Origin: Mycoplana dimorpha
Lineage (GTDB): Bacteria; Pseudomonadota; Alphaproteobacteria; Rhizobiales; Rhizobiaceae
Reading direction: 5' to 3'
Assembly (NCBI RefSeq): GCF_003046475.1
Contig: NZ_PZZZ01000002.1
Span: forward strand, 372,001-436,000
Length of the DNA: 64,000 bases
The position numbers were made by a program, and so were the translations under genes. This document shows positions 26,659 to 37,588 of the stretch, one piece after another (the first letter of the stretch is position 1; each line of letters starts with the position of its first letter). The notes beneath the pieces were generated by a model. That model ran no database searches. It was not told the DNA's origin and saw only the letters and a program-made list of their open reading frames with translations.

Positions 26659-27055
26659 CATCGGCGAACCCGCCAGGAGATGCGGCCCTTGAGCCCGGGG
26701 AGTACGAGACCCCGGGCTTCTTTTTGCCCAGGCGATGATTGCGTAGCCAGCTATGATGATGCGAGCGGCGCGTAAATCCGGGCAGCCGGCCGTCATGCTT
26801 CTGCGCCAAGATGGCGCCGGCGAGCATCGTCTCGGGCGCTTCCCGCTCTCATCGGAAATATGGTGCTTTCGAAACCCCGCGCGGTCGCCGGCGATTTTAA
26901 TCACGCACGTCAACTGCGTGGTGGCGCTGTCGGCACCCAGCTCTCGTTTGCCCGCTGCACGAGGCTGGCACTTCTTGGCCGAAGCTTAGCCGGATTTTTA
27001 TTGGAGCGCTGGGCTGGTGGAAGTCGCGACGGTCGGGCGTTGAGGACAACCCCAG
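26659..27055. other. 397-base gap between convergent dnaA and hemW
   Basis: It contains the dnaA terminator (26692-26725). The remainder shows no supported gene, repeat or RNA; short frames present have no ribosome-binding site or recognisable product. Confidence 0.6.
26692..26725 (+). terminator. dnaA intrinsic terminator
   Basis: AGCCCGGGG (26692-26700) pairs perfectly with CCCCGGGCT (26710-26718) around a 9-base loop, followed by TCTTTTTG. It lies 33 bases after the dnaA stop. Confidence 0.9.
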
Positions 27056-28252
27056 TCAGCAGGCGAGGTCGGCCACCACCGCGTCGAGGATCAGCATGCC
27101 GGAAGGCGTGCAGCGCAGCCGCGAATTGCCGAGGCGCTCGATGAAGCCGTGATCGATCAGGAACTGCTCGCGGTCGGGATCCGGGCCGCGGCCGGAAAGC
27201 GACTGCCAGCGGGCGAGGTCGACGCCCTCGGTCAGGCGCAGGCCCATCAGCAGCAGCTCATCCGCCTGCTCCTCCATTTCCAGCACCGTCTGCTCGACCA
27301 TGCCGTGACCGTTCTCCTCGACCTGCATGAGCCAGGTCTCCGGGTGGCGTTCGGTGGCGGTGGCGATCTTCGCTCCCTGCGTTGAGAGACGGCCATGGGC
27401 GCCCGGGCCGATGCCGGCATAGTCGCCGTAGCGCCAATAGGTGAGGTTGTGGCGGCTTTCGGCGCCGGGGCGGGCGTGGTTGGAGACCTCATAGGCCGGC
27501 AGGCCCTCGCGGGCGGTGATTTCCTGCGTCGCCTCATAGAGGATCGCCGATTGCTCGCCGTCGGGAACGACCAGCTTGCCGGCTTTTTGCAGGCCGTGAA
27601 AGGCGGTGCCTTCCTCGATGGTCAACTGGTAGAGCGAGAGGTGGTCGACGGCATAGGAAACCGCCTGGCGCAGTTCGGCGTCCCACTCGGCCACCGTCTG
27701 GTCGGGCCGGGCATAGATCAGGTCGAAGGACATGCGCGGAAAAATCTCGCGGGCAAGGCGGATCGCCTTCAGCGCGTCCGCGACGTCGTGCAGGCGGCCG
27801 AGGAATTTGAGGTCGCGGTCGTTCAGCGCCTGGACGCCGAGCGAGACGCGGTTGACGCCGGCGGCGCGATAGCCGCGGAAGCGCTCCGCCTCGACGCTGG
27901 AGGGATTGGCCTCCATGGTGATCTCGATGCCGTCGGGCACATGCCAATGACGGGCGATCCCCGACAGGATCGCATCGACGGTCGAAGGCGCCATCAACGA
28001 CGGCGTGCCGCCGCCCATGAAGATGCTGGTGACGGTGCGCGGGCCCGATAGCGCGCGCATGGTCGCCATCTCCTTCAGGAAGGCGGCGACGAAGCGCTCC
28101 TGGTCGACCGCCTGGTGGCGGACATGGCTGTTGAAGTCGCAATAGGGGCATTTGGCGGCACAGAACGGCCAATGCACATAGACGCCGAAGCCGGGATCGA
28201 AAGGATCGCCGCCGATCGGTTGGCGCGGTGCGAAGGGGGTGACCGCCGTCAT
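27056..28252 (-). CDS. hemW: heme chaperone HemW (radical SAM)
   Basis: Radical SAM protein related to oxygen-independent coproporphyrinogen oxidase, now known in E. coli and Lactococcus as a heme-delivery chaperone. The length is 398 residues from the ATG at 28252. The iron-sulfur cluster motif is C31-x3-C35-x2-C38 (PFCAAKCPYCDFN); HemW lacks the fourth HemN Cys (HemN has CxxxCxxCxC). The GGGTPS segment (FMGGGTPSLMAPSTV) binds SAM. The HemW carboxy-terminal domain follows. Its start is seven bases after the rdgB stop, so it is the last gene of rph-VOC-rdgB-hemW. Confidence 0.93.
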   Translation of the reverse strand: MTAVTPFAPRQPIGGDPFDPGFGVYVHWPFCAAKCPYCDFNSHVRHQAVDQERFVAAFLKEMATMRALSGPRTVTSIFMGGGTPSLMAPSTVDAILSGIARHWHVPDGIEITMEANPSSVEAERFRGYRAAGVNRVSLGVQALNDRDLKFLGRLHDVADALKAIRLAREIFPRMSFDLIYARPDQTVAEWDAELRQAVSYAVDHLSLYQLTIEEGTAFHGLQKAGKLVVPDGEQSAILYEATQEITAREGLPAYEVSNHARPGAESRHNLTYWRYGDYAGIGPGAHGRLSTQGAKIATATERHPETWLMQVEENGHGMVEQTVLEMEEQADELLLMGLRLTEGVDLARWQSLSGRGPDPDREQFLIDHGFIERLGNSRLRCTPSGMLILDAVVADLAC

Positions 28253-28259
28253 CGCCGTC

Positions 28260-28904
28260 TCACGCTTCCAGGCAGGTTTCAACGAAGCGCTTGAAGGCGC
28301 GGGCGCGGTGCGACAGTGCTTCGGCCTGGCCCGGCTTCCAGCCGTGCTTCTGCTCGGCACTCATCTCGCCGAAGGTGACGTCATGCTTCTCCGGCTGAAA
28401 CACCGGATCGTAGCCGAAGCCCTGGGTACCGCGCGGCGGCCAGACGACGGTGCCCTCGATCTCGCCGCGGAAGAACTCGGCGTGACCGTCCGGCCAGGCG
28501 AGGCAGAGGACGGAGACGAACCGGGCGGCGCGGTCCGCCGGGGTGGCGGCACCTTTTTCCGCAAGCGCCCGTTCAACCTTCTCCATCGCCATGGAGAAGT
28601 CGCGGCTGCCGTCTTCCTTCTCCGCCCAGTTGGCGGTGTAGACGCCGGGGGCGCCGTCGAGCGCGTCGATCACCAGGCCGGAGTCGTCCGACAGCGCCGG
28701 CAGGCCGGCGGCCCTTGCGGACGCCAGCGCCTTGATCGCGGCATTCTCCTCGAAGGTGGTGCCGGTCTCATCGGGTTCGGCAAAGTTCAGGTCGGCGGCG
28801 GACTTCGCTTCGAAGCCGAGCGGGCCGATCAGATCCTGAATCTCGCGGATCTTGCCGGCATTGTGGCTGGCGACGACGATGGTCCGGGTATCGAGCTTGC
28901 GCAT
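28260..28904 (-). CDS. rdgB: RdgB/HAM1 XTP/dITP pyrophosphatase
   Basis: House-cleaning enzyme that hydrolyses dITP, dXTP and ITP to monophosphates, preventing mutagenic incorporation. The length is 214 residues (E. coli 197), normal for rhizobia. Motifs: [14 protein letters not shown] at residue 10, [31 protein letters not shown] and [11 protein letters not shown]. The start at 28904 begins [15 protein letters not shown]; an upstream in-frame codon at 28949 would overlap the VOC gene. It lies between the VOC gene (11-base gap) and hemW (7-base gap) in the rph operon. Confidence 0.95.
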   Translation of the reverse strand: MRKLDTRTIVVASHNAGKIREIQDLIGPLGFEAKSAADLNFAEPDETGTTFEENAAIKALASARAAGLPALSDDSGLVIDALDGAPGVYTANWAEKEDGSRDFSMAMEKVERALAEKGAATPADRAARFVSVLCLAWPDGHAEFFRGEIEGTVVWPPRGTQGFGYDPVFQPEKHDVTFGEMSAEQKHGWKPGQAEALSHRARAFKRFVETCLEA

Positions 28905-28915
28905 GTGTTGTCCTG

Positions 28916-29335
28916 TCAGGTCAGCCCCCAAAGGGCGGGTTCGGCGCATTCGAGGCTGTTTCCGGCGGGGTCGCGGAAATAGATGGATCGGGCGCCGGTC
29001 GGCCAGCGGAAATCCGCTTCGATGGCGATGCCCGCTTCTTTGAGCTTTTCCGCCCAGAAATCAAGCGCGCTGGCTGAGACGCGAAAGCAGGCGTGGCCGG
29101 GGCCGGTCGTGCCGTGCACCGGAACCGGCAGCGCATGCGGCGGCGGCGGCACGGCTGTCTCCTTGGGATTGAAGATCAGCAGCACGCCCGGACCGCAGCG
29201 GTAGAAGACGTGACGCCCGCCATGGCGACTGATCTTCTCGAGGCCGAGCAGGCCGCCATAGAAGGCTTCCGCCGCGTTAAGGTCTTCGGCGTAGAGGGCG
29301 GTTTCGAGGATGCCTTCCAGCTTTGCGGTTTCCAT
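28916..29335 (-). CDS. VOC superfamily (glyoxalase-like) protein
   Basis: Single-domain vicinal oxygen chelate protein of 139 residues, two beta-alpha-beta-beta-beta modules. [21 protein letters not shown] at the start and [16 protein letters not shown] near the end are typical of this superfamily. The metal-ligand pattern fits (E9/H-type positions; GHACFRV and the terminal E). The catalytic role is open: lyase, dioxygenase or resistance protein. It lies 164 bases after rph and 11 before rdgB. It starts at 29335 with [15 protein letters not shown]; the long frame upstream is antisense to hrcA control DNA and a different frame of rph. Confidence 0.82.
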   Translation of the reverse strand: METAKLEGILETALYAEDLNAAEAFYGGLLGLEKISRHGGRHVFYRCGPGVLLIFNPKETAVPPPPHALPVPVHGTTGPGHACFRVSASALDFWAEKLKEAGIAIEADFRWPTGARSIYFRDPAGNSLECAEPALWGLT

Positions 29336-29499
29336 ATCGCGCCCTCGGCCGCTCGCCCCCTCGGCCGGTCGCTTTAGGCCGGCATGGGCCACCCATATTG
29401 GCCGCCGGCCCGCTCGATGCAAGGGGCGTCCCGGCGTGGCCGACGCCATGTAGGGATTAAGTCTCGCCGGCGGTAAAGAAGCCGGCGAGGGGGCAAATT

Positions 29500-30216
<717 letters not shown>

Positions 30217-30379
30217 CGCGAACTCCGTAACTCGCCTTGAACGTTTCGCCCATGCTTCTAGACGAGTTCGCCCCGCGAGGAAATTGCCGAATGGCCGATC
30301 TGCTGGAAAATCAACCGGCCTATTGGCGCTGGGCCGCAGGATAACTATAGTCCTGCATGAAAGGATGCGTTTGGCGGGC

Positions 30380-31459
30380 ATGGCATTGAAGAACCGTACG
30401 GAGACAGAAATCCACAAGGCGCTGGACGAGCGTTCCGGCGAGATCTTCCGCCGGATCGTCGAGAGCTACCTGCAGCACGGGGAGCCGTTGGGGTCGCGCA
30501 GCCTGTCCCGCATCCTGCCCATGTCGCTGTCGCCGGCGTCGGTACGCAACGTCATGAGCGACCTCGAGGCGCTGGGGCTGATCTATTCGCCGCATGTCAG
30601 CGCCGGCCGGCTGCCGACCCAGTTGGGACTGCGCTTCTTCGTCGACGCCTTCATGCAGGTGGGCAGCATCTCCGAGGAGGATCGGGCCTCGATTGCCCGG
30701 CACGTGCATCGCCCCTCGCATGGTCAGGGCGTCGAGACGATGATGAGCGAGGCGAGCCAGATGCTGTCGGGCATGTCCCGCGGCGCCGGCATCGTCATCA
30801 CGGCGAAGAGCGACTCCGTGCTCAAGCACGTCGAGTTCATCCGGCTCGAACCGACGAAGGCACTGGTGGTGCTGGTCGGCGAGCATGATCAGGTGGAAAA
30901 CCGCATCATCGAACTGCCGGTCGGGACGACGAATTCGCAGCTGACGGAGGCGGCAAATTTCCTCAACGCCCATCTCGCCGGCAACACGATCGGCGAAGCC
31001 CGCACCCAATTGGAACGGCTGCGCCACGACGTGCGCCGGGAACTGGACCAGCTGTCGCAGGACCTGGTCGAGCGCGGGCTCGCCGTCTGGTCGGGCGGGG
31101 CGGACGAGGCCAGGCCGACGCGGCTGATCGTGCGCGGCCGCGCCAACCTGCTGGAAGGCGTTGCCGGTTCCGACGACGTCGAACGGCTCAGGATGCTGTT
31201 CGACGATCTGGAAAAGAAGGAAAGCCTGATCGAGCTTCTCAACCTTGCCGAGACCGGTCCGGGCGTGCGCATCTTCATCGGGTCGGAGAACAAGTTGTTC
31301 TCGCTTTCCGGCTCGTCGCTGATCGTGGCCCCTTACCGTGACAGCGACGAGCGGATCGTCGGCGCGGTCGGCGTGATCGGGCCGACGCGGCTGAACTATT
31401 CGCGGATCGTGCCGATGGTCGACTATACGGCCCAGCTGATGTCCCAGCTTTCCCGTTGA
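30380..31459 (+). CDS. hrcA: heat-inducible transcription repressor HrcA
   Basis: Repressor of class I heat-shock genes; binds CIRCE elements, usually before groESL. Its amino-terminal winged helix ([20 protein letters not shown] then [20 protein letters not shown]) and the family segment [20 protein letters not shown] are clear. The length is 359 residues from the ATG at 30380; an ATG at 30365 is equally possible, and neither has an ideal ribosome-binding site. No CIRCE element is visible in the 163 bases before it. grpE follows after 224 bases. Confidence 0.94.
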   Translation: MALKNRTETEIHKALDERSGEIFRRIVESYLQHGEPLGSRSLSRILPMSLSPASVRNVMSDLEALGLIYSPHVSAGRLPTQLGLRFFVDAFMQVGSISEEDRASIARHVHRPSHGQGVETMMSEASQMLSGMSRGAGIVITAKSDSVLKHVEFIRLEPTKALVVLVGEHDQVENRIIELPVGTTNSQLTEAANFLNAHLAGNTIGEARTQLERLRHDVRRELDQLSQDLVERGLAVWSGGADEARPTRLIVRGRANLLEGVAGSDDVERLRMLFDDLEKKESLIELLNLAETGPGVRIFIGSENKLFSLSGSSLIVAPYRDSDERIVGAVGVIGPTRLNYSRIVPMVDYTAQLMSQLSR

Positions 31460-31683
31460 CGCGAGCCGACGGACTTGGCTGCGAACGCCGATCAAGCCTT
31501 GATTTTTTCAGTCCGAAGCTCGATATCGGCCTCAACTCCCTCTGCCGATGCGTACCCTCCAGGGCGCGGCAGCCGGGAACAACACGGGCGCCTGTCGCTC
31601 TGGCACTTTAACCCCGCGCATGGCCCGGCGGCGCGACAGAGCGGTCCCGGGCCGGCGCTCGTTTTCTCAATCCGGAGAAACCA

Positions 31684-32307
31684 ATGACCGACGATACCAG
31701 CAAGCATGCACCCGACGCCCCAGGTGACGAGCCCGAGCCCGCCGCTGTGTCGCCCGAAAACAGCGAAGCCGCCGCGCAGCCCCAGGCGGATGCCGATCCG
31801 CTTGAAGCACTGAAGACGGAGAACGCCGAGCTGCGCGACAAATATCTGAGGCTCGCTGCCGACATGGACAATCTGCGCCGCCGCACCGAGCGCGACATCA
31901 AGGACGCCAAGTCCTACTCCATCGCGGGCTTTGCGCGCGACATGCTGGGGGTGTCCGACAACCTGCGTCGCGGGCTGGAGGCGATACCGGCCGAGGCGCG
32001 CGAAGCCGGCGGAGCCGGGTTCACCGCCTTGATCGAGGGCGTCGAGATGACCGAGCGCTCGATGCTGGCGGCGCTGGAGCGCCATGGCGTGCGCAAGCTC
32101 GAGCCGATCGGCGAGAGGTTCGACCCGCATTTCCACCAGGCGATGTTCGAGATCCCGAACGCCGAGGTGCCGAACGGCACGGTCCTGCAGGTGGTGCAGG
32201 ACGGCTACGTCATCGGTGAGCGCGTGCTGCGCCCGGCCATGGTCGGCGTCTCAAAGGGCGGCCCGAAGGCGCCGGCCAACGGCGGCGACCAGCCCGAGCA
32301 GGCCTGA
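31684..32307 (+). CDS. grpE: nucleotide exchange factor GrpE
   Basis: Co-chaperone that releases ADP from DnaK. The length is 207 residues. An acidic, Pro/Ala-rich disordered start (about 45 residues) is followed by a long helix ([20 protein letters not shown] then [13 protein letters not shown]) and the beta domain ending in [27 protein letters not shown], the GrpE signature. A GGAG site lies upstream of the ATG at 31684. The intrinsic terminator right after the stop suggests the hrcA-grpE unit ends here. Confidence 0.96.
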   Translation: MTDDTSKHAPDAPGDEPEPAAVSPENSEAAAQPQADADPLEALKTENAELRDKYLRLAADMDNLRRRTERDIKDAKSYSIAGFARDMLGVSDNLRRGLEAIPAEAREAGGAGFTALIEGVEMTERSMLAALERHGVRKLEPIGERFDPHFHQAMFEIPNAEVPNGTVLQVVQDGYVIGERVLRPAMVGVSKGGPKAPANGGDQPEQA

Positions 32308-32337
32308 CGGCCGGCTCTTCGGCTGGAACGTGATGAC

Positions 32338-32369
32338 AGCCCGGCGCGATGGCGCCGGGCTTTTCGTTT
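32338..32369 (+). terminator. grpE intrinsic terminator
   Basis: AGCCCGGCGC (32338-32347) and GCGCCGGGCT (32352-32361) form a perfect 10-bp stem with a GATG loop, followed by TTTTCGTTTT. It lies 30 bases after the grpE stop. Confidence 0.9.
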
Positions 32370-32518
32370 TCCGGAGGTGTCGCAACGGATCGCGGAAGGG
32401 GCGTGTAAGCCGATCCGTGCGCCAGGGCAAAACGAAAGGCTGTTCTGGAGGAGCTTCCGGGGTTACCCTCTGGCGCGATCCGCGCGTTGCCGAATGGCAG
32501 CGGAAAGGGAGGTCTGGA

Positions 32519-34486
32519 ATGAAGCAGCCGCTCACCGGGATCTCGCCCATCTCTTTCTACGGCTCGGCGATCATCTCGCTGGGTCTCATCATATTTGCCT
32601 CCGCCGCACCCGATGCGGCTGCCGCCGTATTCAAGCACGCCAACGACTGGATCATTGCCGAGGCTGGCTGGTTCTACATGCTTGCCGTCGGCGGCTTCGT
32701 CATCTTCCTGCTGGTGCTTGCCATCAGCCCGCTTGGCCGGATCAAGCTCGGCCCCGACGAAGCGGAGCCGGATTACAGCTACGGCACCTGGGTGGCAATG
32801 CTGTTCAGCGCCGGCATGGGCATCGGCATCGTCTTCTACGGCGTCGCAGAGCCGATCATGCATTTCAGCGCGCCGCCGGATGCTGCACCCCGCACCCCGC
32901 AGGCCGCGCGTGATGCGATGGAAGTGACCTTCTTTCATTGGGGCGTGCACGCCTGGGCGATCTACGCCGTGATGGGGCTGGCGCTCGCCTATTTCGGCTA
33001 CCGCAAGGACGAACCGCTGGTGATACGCTCGGCCTTCCGTCCTTTGCTGGGGGACCGGATCAACGGGGCGATCGGCGACGTCATCGACATCTTCGCCGTG
33101 GTCGGCACGCTGGCGGGACTTGCCACGTCGCTTGGCCTGGGGGTCGCCCAGCTCAACGCCACCGGCGCCTACCTGTTCGGCCTGGCGCAGAACCTTCCAA
33201 CCCAGCTCGTGCTGATCGGGATCGTCACCGGGCTTGCGACCGTTACGGTCGCGACCGGGCTCGACAACGGCATTCGCCGGCTTAGCGAGATGATCATCAT
33301 CGTCTCCTTCATCCTGATGTTCCTGATTTTGGCGCTCGGGCCGACGCGCTTCCTGCTGCAGGCGTTCGTTGAGAACATCGGCCTCTACCTGAACGGCTTC
33401 ATTGGGCGCACCTTTCACATCTATGCCTACGAGCCGACGGAATGGGTGGGCACCTGGACGTTGTTCTATTGGGGCTGGTGGATTTCCTGGTCGCCCTTCG
33501 TCGGTCTGTTCATTGCCCGCATCTCGCGCGGGCGCACCATCCGCCAGTTCCTGCTGGGCGTGCTCTTCGCCCCGGCGGGCTTCAGTTTCATCTGGTTCAC
33601 GGTCTTCGGCGACGTCGCTATCTGGCTCGACATCCACGAGGCGAACGGCCAGATCGCCACGACCGTGGCGGGAAACATGCCGATCGCGCTGTTCACCGTC
33701 TTCGAGTACCTGCCCTGGTCAAGCTTCCTCGCCTGGCTCACGGGCCTGCTGGTTGCGGTCTATTTCGTCACCGCCTCCGACGCCGGCGCGCTGGTGATCG
33801 CCATGATAACCTCGCAAGGGAACGAGGAGCCGGTGCTGTGGCTCCGGGTGTTCTGGTCGCTCGTCTGCGGCGGGGTCGCTGCCTGCCTGTTGCTGGCCGG
33901 CGGGCTGGGCGCCGTGCAGATGGCAGCGGTGATCGCGGCTCTGCCGCTTGCCGTGCTCATGGTGCTGATGTGCTACGGCATCTGGAAGGCGTTGAGCGAC
34001 GAGGTGGCGCTGACGACCAGCGCCAGCCTGCCGGCGGCGCCGATGGTGCCGCACGAGGCGGCGCGATTCTGGCGGCGGCGCATTAGCGCCATCATCGACC
34101 ACCCCGGCAGGCTCCAGGTGGAACGGTTCATCGCCACGACCGTGGCCAAGGCCTTCGAAAGCGTGGCGCGCGAACTGGAGAAGCCCGAGCACATCGACGC
34201 CGGCATCGAAAAGACCTCGGACGGCCTGCGCTTCGTCATCAGCCATGGCGAGACGGTGCCGCCCTTCGTCTATGAGGTCCGCCCCGTCAGCAAGCCGATT
34301 CCGGCTTTCGTCGTCACCGACGCTTCCCGCAAGGAGGGCGGACGCAACCGCTATTATCGCGCCGAGGTGTTCCTCGCCCAGGGCAGCCGCGGCTACGACA
34401 TCTACGGCTACGATCTCGACCAGGTCATTGCCGACATCGTCAACCACTATGGCCGCTACCGCCATTACCTGGCGATCACGGCATGA
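32519..34486 (+). CDS. BCCT family (BetT-like) betaine/choline transporter
   Basis: Secondary transporter for choline, glycine betaine or similar compatible solutes, with 12 membrane helices. The BCCT signature GMGIGIVFYGVAEP is near residue 100, and the family Trp-rich helix WTLFYWGWWISWSPFVGLFI, followed by RISRGRTIRQF, is present. The length is 655 residues, with a cytoplasmic carboxy tail of about 155 residues, as in long BetT proteins where it senses osmotic stress. The start at 32519 (MKQPLTGISPIS) has GGGAGG upstream. It follows the grpE terminator, so it has its own promoter. No bet genes are nearby; the exact substrate is inferred. Confidence 0.9.
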   Translation: MKQPLTGISPISFYGSAIISLGLIIFASAAPDAAAAVFKHANDWIIAEAGWFYMLAVGGFVIFLLVLAISPLGRIKLGPDEAEPDYSYGTWVAMLFSAGMGIGIVFYGVAEPIMHFSAPPDAAPRTPQAARDAMEVTFFHWGVHAWAIYAVMGLALAYFGYRKDEPLVIRSAFRPLLGDRINGAIGDVIDIFAVVGTLAGLATSLGLGVAQLNATGAYLFGLAQNLPTQLVLIGIVTGLATVTVATGLDNGIRRLSEMIIIVSFILMFLILALGPTRFLLQAFVENIGLYLNGFIGRTFHIYAYEPTEWVGTWTLFYWGWWISWSPFVGLFIARISRGRTIRQFLLGVLFAPAGFSFIWFTVFGDVAIWLDIHEANGQIATTVAGNMPIALFTVFEYLPWSSFLAWLTGLLVAVYFVTASDAGALVIAMITSQGNEEPVLWLRVFWSLVCGGVAACLLLAGGLGAVQMAAVIAALPLAVLMVLMCYGIWKALSDEVALTTSASLPAAPMVPHEAARFWRRRISAIIDHPGRLQVERFIATTVAKAFESVARELEKPEHIDAGIEKTSDGLRFVISHGETVPPFVYEVRPVSKPIPAFVVTDASRKEGGRNRYYRAEVFLAQGSRGYDIYGYDLDQVIADIVNHYGRYRHYLAITA

Positions 34487-34669
34487 GAGACGCGAAAAGG
34501 GAAGGGACTTCGGCGCGCCGGCAGCTCGCCGGATCGGCTGCTCCAGAGAGCAAACCCGCTGCGTGTGGCCGGCTGTTCCAGTCGCTTGTGCCGATGTCCG
34601 GCGAAGCAGCCTGGCCCCCGGCAGCTATGCGTGAAGGGGCGAGGCCGCGCGCCGTGCCCGGCCGCAATG

Positions 34670-35131
34670 TCAGGCGGCGTTGGCCTGTTCTTCGCTGAGG
34701 CAGGCGTAGATCGCCGTCGCCGAATCCGAGGCGCGCAGCTTGGCCACCATGGTCGGATCACGCAGCACCCGGGCGATGCGCGAAAGGGCCTTCAGGTGGT
34801 CGGCGCCGGCCCCCTCGGGAGCCAGCAGAAGGAAGACGAGATCGACGGGCTGATCGTCCAGCGCCTCGAAGTCCACCGGCGCTTCAAGACGGGCGAACAC
34901 TCCGGTGATCTGCGCAAGATCCTTGAGCTTTCCGTGCGGGATGGCGATTCCGTTTCCAACCCCGGTCGATCCGAGTCGCTCCCGCTGGAGGATGACGTCG
35001 AAAATCTCCCGTTCGGGAAGTCCGGTGATTTTTGCCGCCTTTATCGCCAGCTCCTGAAGCAACTGCTTCTTCGAGTTGGCCTTCATCGCCGGAATAATCG
35101 CACTCTGCTGCAGCAAACCTGCCAATGCCAT
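34670..35131 (-). CDS. ptsN: PTS IIA-like nitrogen regulatory protein
   Basis: EIIA of the nitrogen phosphotransferase system, a phosphorylatable regulator of potassium, nitrogen and carbon responses. The length is 153 residues. The phospho-accepting histidine is H66 in GVGNGIAIPHGKL, the family signature. The amino terminus MALAGLLQQSAIIPAMKANS is typical. AGGAC precedes the ATG at 35131. It lies 72 bases downstream of hpf and belongs to the rpoN-hpf-ptsN cluster, an arrangement conserved widely in proteobacteria. Confidence 0.95.
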   Translation of the reverse strand: MALAGLLQQSAIIPAMKANSKKQLLQELAIKAAKITGLPEREIFDVILQRERLGSTGVGNGIAIPHGKLKDLAQITGVFARLEAPVDFEALDDQPVDLVFLLLAPEGAGADHLKALSRIARVLRDPTMVAKLRASDSATAIYACLSEEQANAA

Positions 35132-35203
35132 TCTTCTGTCCTCGTGAGCCGCAGTGAAGGAACGAAGCAGGAAGCGCCCAGCCCGGATCGCTTCCTCCCC
35201 ACT

Positions 35204-35776
35204 TTAGCCTTTAATACTGGCTGCATCTATCCAGCCAATATTGCCGTCATTACGCCGATAGACGATGTTGAGCTGCTCCTGGTCGACACTGCGGAAGAGT
35301 AGAACCGGCTCGTCGGTCATATCCAGAGCCATGACGGCGCTCGCGACCGACATGGTCTCGAGCTTCTTGGTGCTCTCCGCAATGATGGTCGGAGCGTAGT
35401 TCTCGGGGAGTTCGTCCTCATCCGGAAAGGAATCCATGACGGTGTATGCGACTTCCGCATACGTGTCCTGGCCGTTGCCGTTGTGATGGTCCTTCAGTCT
35501 GCGCTTGTACCGGCGAAGGCGTTTTTCGATCCGCTCCGAAGCCGCGTCGAAGGCCAGGATCGGGTCGTTCGCCTCGCCGGTGGCCTGCAGGGCGGCACCA
35601 GTGTCGAGGTGAACCTTGCAGTCGGCGCTGAATCGCGGACCGGACTTTTCCACGGTGACCTGGCTCGAAAATCCTCCATCGAAATACTTGGTTACCGACG
35701 CCCCGATCTGCTCTTCGATTCGCAACCGGAACGCGTCGCCAATTTCCATATGTTTGCCGGAGACACGCACACTCAT
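35204..35776 (-). CDS. hpf: ribosome hibernation promoting factor, long form
   Basis: HPF/RaiA-family factor that inactivates ribosomes in stationary phase. The length is 190 residues, the long form: amino domain (MSVRVSGKHMEIGDAFRLRI then RRYKRRLKDHH) binds the 30S, and the carboxy domain (EPVLLFRSVDQEQLNIVYRR) makes dimers that join two ribosomes as 100S. The start at 35776 has GAGAGGAAA upstream; a longer frame lacks match. It sits between rpoN and ptsN. Confidence 0.94.
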   Translation of the reverse strand: MSVRVSGKHMEIGDAFRLRIEEQIGASVTKYFDGGFSSQVTVEKSGPRFSADCKVHLDTGAALQATGEANDPILAFDAASERIEKRLRRYKRRLKDHHNGNGQDTYAEVAYTVMDSFPDEDELPENYAPTIIAESTKKLETMSVASAVMALDMTDEPVLLFRSVDQEQLNIVYRRNDGNIGWIDAASIKG

Positions 35777-35938
35777 GGAGTTTCCTCTCTCAATGTGATC
35801 TGCGCGTGACAGTCTATTCCAACCAACCCCTTCATCCAAGCACTTCGCGCTGGCAGCGCTCCTTCGTGCGTCCTGCCGGGGGAGGAAAACGGGGATACTT
35901 GGAGCCGGTTCTTAATACCCCTGAATTGGGGCGGGCAT

Positions 35939-37588
35939 CTAGCCTGTCCCTGAGGGCAAGTCAACAGCGCCATCGATAGTCGTGCTGCTAACGTTTTGGC
36001 CAGGGCTTGGTTCCCCGGCCTTGAAGCCGGTCGCCTTGGCCAGGGCCCGCTTTTCGCGGCGGCGTTGGACGGAGGAGGGGATGTTCATCGCTTCGCGGTA
36101 TTTCGCAACGGTCCGGCGGGCGATCTCGACGCCGCCCTTGTTCAGGATGTCGACGATGTCGTCGTCCGACAACACCGCTTCGGGCGCCTCGAGGGCGATC
36201 AGGGCGCGGATCCGATGGCGGACGGATTCGGCCGAGTGGCCGTCCCCTCCGGCGGTCGCGCCGATCGAGACCGTGAAGAAGTATTTCAGCTCGAAAAGGC
36301 CGCGCGGCGTCAGCATGTACTTGTTGGACGTGACGCGGCTGACGGTCGATTCGTGCATATTGATGGCATCGGCCACGGTCTTGAGGTTCAGCGGCCGCAG
36401 ATGGTCGATGCCATGGAGGAGAAAGGCGTCCTGGCGGCGGACGATCTCGCTTGCCACCTTCATGATGGTTTTGGCCCGCTGGTCGAGGCTGCGGGTCAGC
36501 CAGTTGGCGTTCTGCAGGCACTCGCTCAGGAACGCCTGATTCTCCCCGGTCCGCCCGGCGTGTCGCGAGACGGCGGCGTAGTAGTCGTTGTTCACCAGCA
36601 CGCGCGGCAGTGCCTCGGGGTTGAGTTCGACGAGCCAGCTGCCGTCGGGCGCTGCCCGCACGACGACGTCGGGTACGACGGCTTCCGACGGGCCGGGCTG
36701 GAAGCGGGCGCCCGGCTTGGGGTCGAGCTTGCGGATTTCCGCCAGCATGTCGACGAGGTCCTCCTCGTCAACGCCGCAGAGCTTCCTCAGCGTCTGGAAG
36801 TCGCGGCGCGCCAGGAGTTCGAGATTGCCGACCAGCGCCGCCATGGCCGGGTCGAATCGGTCGCGGGCGCGAAGCTGGATCGCCAGGCACTCCGCGAGCG
36901 AGCGGGCGAAGACGCCGGGCGGATCCAGCTCCTGCAGCGTACCGAGCACTCGCTCGACCTCGCCGATCGGCTTGGCCAAGTGTTGCGCGATCGCCTGCAG
37001 CTCGGCAGGCAGATAGCCGGCCTCGTCGAGCTGGTCGATCAGGTGGGCGGCGATCAGCCGATCGACCGGGGAGGCGAGCGCGAACGGAACCTGGGCGGCG
37101 AGATGGTCGCGCAGCGACATCGGGGCCGAAACGTAGTCCTCCAGATCGTAGCCGGCCCCGTCGGCCGCCCCCGGCATCGATTTCCACTGCCCCAGCAGTT
37201 CCGGCGCGTCCGCAGCGCGCGGCCCGGCATCGTCGGGAAAGACGTTTTCCAGGCTGGCATCGAACGATTCCGTCATGGTGCCGGCGCTGCCGGCAGTCGC
37301 CGTGTCGTAGAGGTCGCCGGCCCCGCCGTCTCCAGATGCTTTGCCCTCGACGGGACGCTCCTCATTGACGGCGTAGTAATCCTCCCCCGTCGAGCGGGCG
37401 TCGTCGCCCCCGCGCCCTGTGTCCTCGCCGGCGACGAGTTCGAGGAGAGGGTTTTTCTCCACCTCGTTTTCGATGAACTGCATCAGTTCCAGATGGGTCA
37501 TCTGCAGCAGCTGGATCGACTGCATCAGTTGCGGCGTCATCACCAGGGACTGGCTTTGCCGCAGAAGAAGGCTGGCTGCGAGTGCCAT
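35939..37588 (-). CDS. rpoN: RNA polymerase sigma-54 factor
   Basis: Sigma-54, which directs RNA polymerase to -24/-12 promoters of nitrogen and other genes. The length is 549 residues. Region I (LLLRQSQSLVMTPQLMQSIQ) starts near residue 5. The HTH that contacts -12 (NMHESTVSRVTSNKYM-like) and the RpoN box ARRTVAKYRE at about 490-499 are intact. The protein extends some 50 residues past the box (ending DGAVDLPSGTG), more than I would expect. The ATG at 37588 is chosen over a TTG at 37600 because rhizobial RpoN begins MAL. It lies between lptB upstream and hpf. Confidence 0.95.
   Translation of the reverse strand: MALAASLLLRQSQSLVMTPQLMQSIQLLQMTHLELMQFIENEVEKNPLLELVAGEDTGRGGDDARSTGEDYYAVNEERPVEGKASGDGGAGDLYDTATAGSAGTMTESFDASLENVFPDDAGPRAADAPELLGQWKSMPGAADGAGYDLEDYVSAPMSLRDHLAAQVPFALASPVDRLIAAHLIDQLDEAGYLPAELQAIAQHLAKPIGEVERVLGTLQELDPPGVFARSLAECLAIQLRARDRFDPAMAALVGNLELLARRDFQTLRKLCGVDEEDLVDMLAEIRKLDPKPGARFQPGPSEAVVPDVVVRAAPDGSWLVELNPEALPRVLVNNDYYAAVSRHAGRTGENQAFLSECLQNANWLTRSLDQRAKTIMKVASEIVRRQDAFLLHGIDHLRPLNLKTVADAINMHESTVSRVTSNKYMLTPRGLFELKYFFTVSIGATAGGDGHSAESVRHRIRALIALEAPEAVLSDDDIVDILNKGGVEIARRTVAKYREAMNIPSSVQRRREKRALAKATGFKAGEPSPGQNVSSTTIDGAVDLPSGTG

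Noticed and set aside
30217-30379. CIRCE element before hrcA
   Set aside because: No TTAGCACTC-N9-GAGTGCTAA or close variant in the rph-hrcA gap.
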